From Plectrocnemia conspersa (Eukaryota; Arthropoda; Insecta; Trichoptera; Polycentropodidae): a stretch of 64,000 nucleotides of DNA. The stretch is from the NCBI GenBank assembly GCA_009617715.1, contig VTFK01000033.1, positions 62,001-126,000 on the forward strand. The letters run 5' to 3'. The notes beneath the pieces are model-generated. The model saw only the letters and a program-made list of their open reading frames with translations, was not told the DNA's origin and searched no databases. This document shows positions 57,018-64,000 of this stretch, piece after piece (position 1 is the stretch's first letter; each line of letters starts with the position of its first letter). The position numbers and the translations under genes are program-made.

Positions 57018-58200
57018 CTGTTTTCCATTATTCTTTTTCTTTTCTTCAATGATATAGTTTTAAGATGGTTTAATAATTACTTACATAAAAGAAAACCAAA
57101 AGTTAAAATAAATTATGTATATTCTGAAGAGAAATTAGTGTCTTATGGAGTACCACAAGGGTCTAAATTGGGACCATTGTTATTTGTTTTGTATATTAAT
57201 GATATAGTTAATAACGTAAAAAAATGTAAAATTCATCTATTTGCGGATGACACATTAATGTATGGCATAGGTGATAACATTAAAGAAATTGTAAATAATT
57301 TAAATAATGAATTAAGTATATTAGAAATATGGTTAAAGAATAATGTACTTAAATTAAATGAGAATAAAACTAAATGTATGTTTATTAATTATAAAAATGC
57401 TTTAGATAATAGTACCAAAATAATAATAAATAACTCTAGTATAGAAATAGTGGATAATATAAAATATTTAGGAGTAATTGTTGATACAAAATTAATTTTT
57501 AAAGAACATTGTAATTACATATTAAAAAAAAATAGTAGAAAAATAGGTTTATTATCTAGATTAAGAAATATATTAAGTATAAATACAAAAAAAATAATTT
57601 ACAATAGTATAATATTGCCCCATTTTAATTATTGTGCAACAATATTAAATATGTTAAATAAATTAGACAAACAAATGTTGCAAAAATTACAAAATATGGC
57701 AATGAGAGTAATCTTAAATAAAAATAGATTAAATAGTTGTAAAAGTATGATTGATAGATTAGATTGGTTGAATGTTCAAGAAATATTGAGTATGAATGTT
57801 TTAATATTTATATATAAGTTAGAAAATAATATGTTACCAGAATATTTTAATAAGTATTTAATAAGAAATAGAGATGTACATAAATATAATACTAGAAATA
57901 ATGAAAATTTGAAGATAGATAAGTATAAGAAAACGAGTACGGCTAGGGGAGTTATGTACGGAGGTTTTGATTTATATAATAGTGTTCCAAGAATAATCCG
58001 AAAAAGCAAAAATATAACGGGTTTCATAAATGGAATTAAAAAACACCTTCGTACATATAGAAATAAATTATAATATTAAGTCTTATTAGTGTATATTTTT
58101 ATTTTCTATTGTATATTTTTTATATATGTTTATATACCTAAAGTTGATTGATGTAAAGATTAGCTATTAAGCTAAATAAATTAATAAATAAATAAAATAA
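57018..58200 (+). mobile_element. 5'-truncated non-LTR retrotransposon with reverse transcriptase C-terminus
   Basis: The frame is open from 57,018; the LINE proper probably begins near 57,045-57,050. Reading WFNNYLHKRKPKVKINYVYS then YGVPQGSKLGPLLFVLYIND, the catalytic FADDT (57,240), a KYLGVIVDTKL box, ILPHFNYCATI, and a long tail with PEYFNKYLIRNRDVHKYNTR and LRTYRNKL, it ends at the stop 58,071-58,073. The fragment holds RT motifs from just before GVPQGS to the C-terminus, with all catalytic aspartates and no internal stop. The 3' end closes with a TAAATAAATAAAATAAAA tail, as expected for target-primed insertion. The tail domain resembles CR1/L2/Rex-type and some Jockey-group LINEs; the exact clade is not decided. 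The open frame suggests a recent insertion. Confidence 0.88.
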
Positions 58201-58207
58201 AATATAG

Positions 58208-58868
58208 TATTTTATAACATGCTATGTTTTTATTGATCGCCCCGCGCACTTGAGATATGCCTTCTCCAGTGGGATCACAATCTTCCATAACATTTAAAAA
58301 ATTGTCAAGGTGTGTGAAGGCTTCATTCATATTTTTCATTGTTAAAGAGTTTTCCAAAATAAACCTGTCTCATCTACATTAAATATTTGGCTAGAGGAAT
58401 ATTCTTCATCTTCAATAATTTTGGATAATTATGAAATAAATTATTTTGCAGCATCTTTATACGCATCAGCCGATTCTCCAGTAAATTTAATATTATGAAA
58501 AGAATACCTCATTTTAAAATTGTAAAACCAACCGTTACTTGCTTGAAAAACCGTGTTAAAATATTTTTTTAATCTATACTTCCAATCTTTGTGTAAACTA
58601 AGAGCTTTTGCTTGAATAATTGAAATACTTAAAGGGACATCTTTTTGATGTTGGTTATCGATCGACGATGACAAAGATTTTCTATTTCATCCATGTTTTT
58701 TTGGAAACATATCATTAAAGATTGTGGAAATATATCTTTATTTTCCACAACTTTGAACGTATTCTTTAATTATATTTTTATTTTGCAAAAATGAACATAT
58801 CATAGACCTGTTTGTATCATACGAACGTCCGATTAAAGCAAAAGATTCACCGCTATCAGAACGTTTTT
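58208..58868 (-). pseudogene. pogo/Tigger transposase relic
   Basis: Reading the minus strand from 58,868: KRSDSGESFALIGRSYDTNR with SFLQNKNIIKEYV (psq-type helix-turn-helix that binds the ends), then, after stops, SIIQAKALSLHKDWKYRLKK and FQASNGWFYNFKMRYSFH (CENP-B-type second HTH), then EDEEYSSSQIFNVDETGLFW (start of the DDE catalytic domain; DETGLFWK carries the first aspartate). After a jump follow NEAFTHLDNFLNVMEDCDP (near the C-terminus). The later catalytic acidic residues are deleted. Several stops and the internal deletion make it inactive. The order of domains is that of Tigger and jerky proteins. Confidence 0.85.
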
Positions 58869-58916
58869 TTTAAATGTGCGAAAGTCGAACGTTCGAAAGT
58901 CGAGGGCCGCATGTAA

Positions 58917-60644
58917 AGCGCGGAGAGCGGGAAGCGCGCATCCGCGCATCAGTACTACTGCGGTAAAAAAAATGCTTTCATATTTTCACGCAAGTGGTTG
59001 CTTTCTTTATACCAAATCGACACATTTATACCTTCAAGATATCACTCAATTAAAAGAAACAATGGATAAAAAGACTTTTGAGAACTTTGAAAACGGATTA
59101 TTCACAGAAAGACGCATTGATAAATTTAATTCTTAATTTGGTCCAATATGAAGACAGAAGGAGTTTCTCGGGGATGAAGTAGGCAAAACAGGGTTTTGAG
59201 TAAATGGGTATATGGCATGCATGCCACGAACACTATCTGTGAGGAAAAAAAGATATTTTGTAATATTTCTTTAGGCTTTGCGAAACAACACATCGACTCA
59301 AGAGATTCACGACTGAAAAAAAGATACTAAGTTGCTGTAAACTGATACTTTTTCAGAGAATAACCGAAAAAAAAAGTTTGACGATCATCCTAAGGAATAT
59401 CTACAGTATGAATTAAGTTTATACCTAACAATACTGGCATGCGAAGACTACAAAAGCAAAATTGTATAAAATAATGGAGCCTGTCAATATTGAACTGGAT
59501 CAGAATAATGTAACATACTTGATTCTGCGTCGCATCGTATGGATCTCCATCTTTCTCAATAAAACTATTTGCAAAAGCATTTTGGTTCAAATATTGTTGT
59601 ATTCGACGCTCAGACTACAGTAAAAATATAAAAGCAATAGAGGAGCATCTGAACAACAAAAGACCACCGACATCAATGGAGAATATATTTATCTGATGGT
59701 TATTTTAATAAGAAGAACGAGCAAGAAATTTTCTGAAAAGAAATTTGGAGACACGCATATTTTGTCACATCTGCGGTATTTAAGAAAGGAAAACTGCAAA
59801 TTATAAAAATTTTCGAGAAGCACCCGATTTGTACCAATCAGTTGAATTATTTCAACTGGAAAATTGTCCTTCAAATATATTTTTCTTTTTGCAATAAAGC
59901 AGAACATGGTATTGAAAATTTGAGGTACACACAATTCATCAAATCAACAGGCTCAACAGACCGGTGCAATTATCATTTCTTCCACCTACAAGTGAAGCAG
60001 CTCGTCAGCATATCAATCTGATTTACTTCTAGATCCAAACTTGGTTAGGAAAGGATTTACAACATGAGAAATGGAGATGAGTTTTACAGAACAAGATCAT
60101 GGAGCCGACAATATTATTGCTGTCAGCACCGGACGAACTATTGAATAGAATTTTCTGCAATTGCAAGAAAGGTTGTGGGGCGTAAAAGTTGGGTTACAAT
60201 GCTCTAAAGTTTGTGGCCAGTACAAGCATGCTTCATCGCTTCGTCAAAACCAGATGGCTTTAATGGAGAAAGTGAACTTGTTCCTGTGGTTCTTGAGTCA
60301 AATGTGATGATAATGATGCGGAAATTGAATTTGATGATATTCAGAGGTGGACCGAGTAGCTTCTGATACCATTCAGTAATGTTGTACATCAGTACAACAT
60401 TGACTAGACCTACCATGTCTAAATAAAAACGCACCTTGCATTTTGCCTCAAATGTGGTGTGGTGTTATTTATTACTTATAAATTATATTTTTTACTTACA
60501 GTGTATTTAAAATCTTTTATTAATTTATTATTTATAAATAATTATAAATTAATAATATTTTTATCATATAATTAACTTTGTAGTGTTCTTGGCATCACGG
60601 GTACAAGCGAAAGCGCGCATGGCGCGCTTCCCGCTCTCCACGCT
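58917..60644 (+). mobile_element. 1.73-kb TIR element with GC-rich ends
   Basis: Left end AGCGCGGAGAGCGGGAAGCG continuing CGCATCCGCGC (58,917-58,948); right end, reversed, AGCGTGGAGAGCGGGAAGCG continuing CGCCATGCGCGC (60,613-60,644). These TIRs of about 32 bp are far more GC-rich than the interior. It abuts the right end of the pogo element, sharing or neighbouring its TA. The interior carries the decayed protein relic at 58,972-60,360. No target duplication can be stated with confidence and I cannot name the superfamily. Confidence 0.7.
58972..60360 (+). pseudogene. Relic of a multi-copy arthropod element protein with Cys-rich tail
   Basis: Plus-strand pieces in order: FHASGCFLYTKSTHLYLQDI with LKETMDKKTFENF and NGLFTERRIDKF (58,985-59,130); LSKWVYGMHATNTICEE; QHIDSRDSRLKKR (about 59,285); AIEEHLNNKRPPTSMENIF (about 59,625); PPTSEAARQHINLIYF with IQTWLGKDLQHEKW (about 59,980); APDELLNRIFCNCKKGCGA then, shifted, CSKVCGQYKHASSLRQN; and a final acidic EIEFDDIQRWTE. 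I recall this order from multi-copy uncharacterised arthropod proteins, but I cannot name the family. The CNCKKGCG...C..VCG tail is a zinc-binding CXC-like array. Many frameshifts and stops show it is dead. Confidence 0.65.
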
Positions 60645-60661
60645 ATATTTCGTAATCAGTT

Positions 60662-61198
60662 AGGCCGGTTTCACACGTGCCGGATGGATTCACTCGGCAC
60701 CGGGCCGGCGCCGTGTAGTGGGGATGGGCTAGTACAGGCATTGCGAACCTAGGGCACGCGTGCCCGAGGTGGCACGTTTGAGAATTTGGATTGCACGCGA
60801 ACGATTTCCAAGTTCAAAATTTTTTTTTTAATTGAAATTTAAAAAAATTAAATCTTGATTAAATAACCTGTGAATTATTAATTTATTTTATTTTATTAAT
60901 TATCAAATGTTTTCTAAGATAAATGACAATCGTTTAAAAGAAAAATAATTATTTATTTTTTCTATCTTGGTAATTTTTTTACTCCTTGGGCACGCCACAC
61001 AATTGAGGAATAATATTTGAGGATTTTTGGCACGCGAACCCAAAAAAGTTCGCCATGCCTGGGCTAGTACCTAACATTTCAGACGTGCCAGACGAATCCA
61101 TCCGGCGCCGGCCCGACGCTGCCCATACAACACCACCCCCACTATTCAGCGCCGGCCGGTGCCGGGCAAATCCATCCGGCACGTGTGAAACCGGCCTA
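60662..61198. mobile_element. TIR element with CCGG-rich subterminal repeats, host of a nested hAT
   Basis: Perfect terminal repeats of about 29 bp: AGGCCGGTTTCACACGTGCC and onward (60,662) versus its complement ending at 61,197. Inside each end are GC-rich CCGGCGCCG words. TA lies at both edges. Without the nested element it is about 200 bp, a MITE. TIR style and a T(T/A)A-like edge recall PIF/Harbinger, but the 3-bp target copy is not exact, so the superfamily is open. Confidence 0.75.
60735..61061. mobile_element. Nested 327-bp hAT MITE with perfect 8-bp target duplication
   Basis: Ends CAGGCATTGCGAACCTAGGG and the complement of CAGGCATGGCGAACTTTTTT, with inner GGCACGCG words at both sides, are flanked by identical 8-mers GGCTAGTA (60,727-60,734 and 61,062-61,069). 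CAGG ends with an 8-bp duplication are the hAT signature. The interior is AT-rich without transposase. It interrupts the TIR element at 60,662-61,198 and is therefore younger. Confidence 0.9.
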
Positions 61199-61304
61199 AA
61201 TCATATAAAGAAACGAAGTTCACTAAACTTGTATCAATTTTTATTCTCTACAATTTTTGTTACACATCCAATGAAGACCAATGCATAGAAAGCAAGATAT
61301 TTGC

Positions 61305-61325
61305 AAAAAAAAAAAAAAAAAAAAA
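61305..61325 (+). repeat. Poly(A) run of 21 bases
   Basis: An uninterrupted A run. It could be the tail of a retroposed sequence, but no source sequence is recognised upstream. Confidence 0.8.
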
Positions 61326-61659
61326 CGATTTAATGACCTATGATCTGTCAGTCAAAATTTCTATCTTTCATTCCGGGGTTAAATCCTTTTTTGACTGATC
61401 TATAACGCTTATCCAAATTTGGAAAAAAACAAATAAGAAAAAAAAGATTTCTTACCTTTCATTATTACAGCCAGGTGATAGACACAGGAAAAAACAGAAC
61501 GACCGGCCTTACAATATAAACCGCAATATATACTGAAATATATATATGAAAAATGTTGATAGCGACGATCAATACATAGTTACATAATATTTTGAAAAAC
61601 AATGAAATAAACAAATTCTTTTGTTTTTTATTTATTTCAATGCGCATTGTTTTATTCGT

Positions 61660-61982
61660 TCAGTGTCTATCAAAATTTGAATCGTAACAGAAAAATTGAA
61701 TTCAAAGATTTGATTTTGAGTAAGACTTGCAGAATCCAGTGAAATCTATCGATTTCATCAGTTTCGGCTACATCTTGCCAGGCTGTCGATCCACGAGTAA
61801 GGCTTTCGGATAAGCTGAAAAATCATCAGCCAATAAAAATGAAAAGTGTAGTGAAATATGTGAGAAGAAAATGTCATTCATGTAATAAATATAAACAGTG
61901 ATATAGTGTAGTGTATAAGTGCAATGATAAAAATAAACGTGACTGTGACAGTGCACGCAGAAAATGGACGCCGAAAAATTTG
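61660..61982 (+). other. Candidate first exon of a host gene (5' UTR plus CDS start)
   Basis: Initiator-like TTCAGTG/TCAGTT words occur near 61,660 and 61,758. A UTR-like stretch leads to ATG at 61,964 in good context (CAGAAAATGG), reading MDAEKF and one more base, then an excellent splice donor G/GTGAGT (61,983), so a phase-1 intron would follow. Upstream are a 20-codon uORF (61,839-61,901) and an overlapping ATG at 61,924 reading MIKINVTVTVHAENGRRKIW, which is a rival start. No later exon is in the window, so the product cannot be named. The combination of UTR texture, start context and donor is unusual in this otherwise gene-free DNA, but it remains a prediction. Confidence 0.45.
61839..61901 (+). 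promoter_or_regulatory. Upstream ORF in the candidate 5' UTR
   Basis: ATG at 61,839 opens 20 codons (MKSVVKYVRRKCHSCNKYKQ) and stops at TGA 61,899-61,901, 62 bases before the proposed start. If the exon is real, such a uORF would be expected to lower translation of the main frame. Confidence 0.35.
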
Positions 61983-63059
61983 GTGAGTGCAAATTATATT
62001 ATATTATAAATAGATATTTTTTATAAATCGTTTATACAAAAATTTATAGATGCACTTAAGCATACATATTATTTAATCATACGTAACTGGTTTCTATCAA
62101 TTGAAAGCATTTTCAATTTATACAAAATATTAGGACTGAAAAAAACATATTTATTCCTTCATGATTTTATTCCTCAGATTCTTTTGAGTACAATAATATT
62201 TTTTTTATTTATTTAGTTTATTTTACAATAAACTAATACGGTGCTATTTTATCCGAATTGTAGCTTTTCCCCCTAGTTTCTTAATCTGTGAATTATCGCA
62301 ATTTTCCAAATGGTGAGGAAATATCAAAATAATAAATGATATTTTTTGAAAGTTCTTTAATTGTTGTGTTATCTAATTTATATACATATACCGAAACATA
62401 TTTAATTTTTTTTATTTTGCAATAATACAGAATTTTAGGTTGATAAACTTTGCTAATTGATATTCTATCAACCGCGGATGTTTTGATTTCTTTTGATTGG
62501 ATTAATTTTATGTTTAGCTAGCCAAATAGTTTTGACCCTGAAATATATTTCCGTTTAAGGAGTGTAACATAAAGTCTTTTTTTTATATGAAATAAATAAT
62601 TATATTCAAACATTTCATTAAAAAACCACGTGACTCAAATTGGCGACGACTCTTTTTACAAAAAATTGAAGTAAAATATAATTTATTTTATATTTGATAT
62701 TATGTAGAAATAGTATACTACCATCTCTCATTATCATATAAAGAACAACTTGGTAGTATCTCAGTATTTTTTTAACAAAATAAAACGCATGACGCAGGAC
62801 TTGTTCTTTCAAGACTCGTACACGAGTCCACGGGCGTTAAGCTGTTATATATGTTTAATATACGGGGAAGGTGTTTTAAAAACTCTAACGTGTCGTTTTT
62901 AGTTCTGGAATTAATCCTTAAATAATTAGCTATACACTAGATATCCTATCAAAAGTTGTTGACGAGTACCGCAAAGCTTTAATAGTAGATGCATCGATTT
63001 AAAGGCCAAAGGCAGCTTTGTTATGACGTCACAAGCGTTAGGGCAAGCGAGTATCGTAG
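61983..63059. other. AT-rich spacer or first-intron candidate
   Basis: After the GTGAGT donor the DNA is AT-rich without further exon-like runs. The minus-strand frame 62,618-62,812 has no recognisable content. Confidence 0.4.
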
Positions 63060-63560
63060 TATTTAGCTCATTCTAGTGTACCACAGTGATCCAATCTTGG
63101 CACTCTTCTTTTTTTGCTCTTTATTAACGACATATATACGGAAATAAATGGATCACTTATTATATGCTGATGACCTGAAAGTGTTTCATAGTATTCGCAC
63201 ATATTCGGATTCACTCCCTTTACAAAATATTTTGAGTTGATGTAAAAGTAGTGTCACATTGCCCAGTGGAATTTTTTTAGAGCTTAGGCGGAAGTGTTTT
63301 AGATAGAAATACATTAGTTAATTACTTGGGTATGACTTTCGAGCAAGGATGGAGATTTTCTATGCTCATTACTAAAATTTGCAATAAGGCGTCGAGAATG
63401 CTCGACTCCGATATGCGGAGCGCGTGTCACTTCAATAATGTATTGCCGATTCGCGTTCTGTACTGTAAGTTAATTTGTAGCGTTCTCAAATATGGCTCTG
63501 TTGTCTGAAATTCAAGTGAAGCGAAGTAATATTTGTTGTTCAAGAGAATTAAAAAAAGTG
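63060..63560 (+). pseudogene. Jockey-like non-LTR reverse transcriptase relic
   Basis: In shifting frames: VPQ-stop-SNLGTLLF with LLFINDIYTEI (63,079-63,140), then LLYADDLKVFHSI (63,157-63,195) with intact YADD, SDSLPLQNIL, and after a gap LGMTFEQGWRFSMLITKICN with KASRMLDS and CKLICSVLKYGSVV (63,323-63,508), followed by NSSEA. This is the palm-to-thumb segment of a Jockey-clade RT. Stops and frameshifts make it inactive. It resembles the minus-strand relic at 4.2-4.5 kb, so the family is present at least twice. Confidence 0.82.
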
Positions 63561-64000
63561 TATATTTCTACATGGAAGAGTACTTCTCCTATTCGTATTT
63601 TTATCGTAGTGCCTTTTTCTATGCACGATGTGATATAATTTATTGAATTTTTGACGAAATGTCTACTCAATAAAGAGCGGTTTCTGACTGCGAGTTTTAG
63701 AGTGACCTAGAGAGTAACGATCGCGTCCCTTATTCTTGACCGTTGCGGCCAGGACGTCAGTGCTTGAGAACTCTTGAGAACGCTTCTCTTACACATACCA
63801 TATGATTTTCAACAAGCTTGTCAAACACAAGGATGTTTTCGGCGATGGCTTTAAGGAACTGAAAAAATTTACGTGTTCATTTTATTATTTTTCTTGTATT
63901 TATTTTCAAATGTTTAATTGTATAATGGACATTATGACGCATTGGGAAACAAACTTTTTATCTCCATCTAAATGGTTACTATTAAACGCCTTATTAAATT
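63561..64000. other. Right edge, no feature
   Basis: Possibly the continuing 3' part of the reverse-transcriptase relic (LFKRIKKSVYF-like reading near 63,540), otherwise nothing supported. Confidence 0.35.

Larger units (their letters stand above)
56805..58913 (-). mobile_element. pogo/Tigger-type DNA transposon, degenerate, interrupted by a LINE
   Basis: Ends CAGGCGGCCCTCGACTTTCG (56,805) and the complement of CATGCGGCCCTCGACTTTCG (to 58,913) are flanked by TA (56,803-56,804; 58,914-58,915). TA target and a CAG(G/T)...CCTCGACTT start are typical of pogo/Tigger elements. Each end has a second, inner copy of the GAAAGTCGA/TCGACTTTC motif. Removing the LINE at about 57,040-58,205 leaves less than 1 kb, so the element also has an internal deletion. 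The transposase relic is on the minus strand. Confidence 0.82.

Overview
The window looks like a gene-poor, strongly AT-rich stretch of an insect-type nuclear genome. The evidence for an insect is indirect: short runs of the insect telomere pentamer (CCTAA at 41,622), and a mixture of hAT, pogo, TTAA-target (piggyBac-type), Jockey-like and CR1/Jockey-like elements that is common in arthropods. No complete host protein-coding gene can be read. The only host-gene signal I would defend is a first-exon candidate near the right end (about 61,660-61,982), with a uORF, a well-placed ATG and a GTGAGT splice donor; its gene would continue beyond the window.

Layout. 1-12.7 kb is a graveyard of dispersed repeats: a hairpin, LTR-like pieces, one copy of a recent 1.34-kb duplication (2,264-3,599) that contains a 632-bp TIR element, a reverse-transcriptase relic on the minus strand (4.2-4.5 kb), long-arm palindromic MITEs, a hAT transposase C-terminus relic (7.1-7.4 kb) and exon-like fragments split by a TTAA-flanked MITE (8.4-9.8 kb). 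12.7-19.3 kb is mostly AT-rich spacer with GC-richer islands that look like conserved regulatory DNA. 19.6-32.6 kb is dominated by decayed tandem arrays with periods near 0.5, 0.3 and 0.3 kb, separated by more islands and one tRNA-like SINE (30.6 kb). 33-47.6 kb holds a reverse-strand copy of the R1 repeat, three TTAA-flanked elements, an ACCGGT palindrome cluster and further islands. 48.35-52.1 kb is a long degenerate array of a GGGCTACTTTTAAATGC box. An island at 52.2-52.5 kb carries a triple nuclear-receptor half-site.

53.5-61.2 kb is a densely nested transposon cluster: a hAT relic next to the second copy of the 1.34-kb duplication, a pogo/Tigger element broken by a 5'-truncated LINE, an adjacent GC-rich-TIR element carrying remains of a protein with a cysteine-rich tail, and a small hAT element (perfect 8-bp target duplication) inserted into a second TIR element. 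A Jockey-like reverse-transcriptase relic closes the window (63.1-63.6 kb).

Nothing here works together as an operon or pathway. The coherent story is a regulatory gene desert repeatedly invaded by transposons, in which insertion order can be read from nesting. Calls on the islands are inference from composition only. Family calls on the relics rest on recognised protein motifs and target-site signatures.
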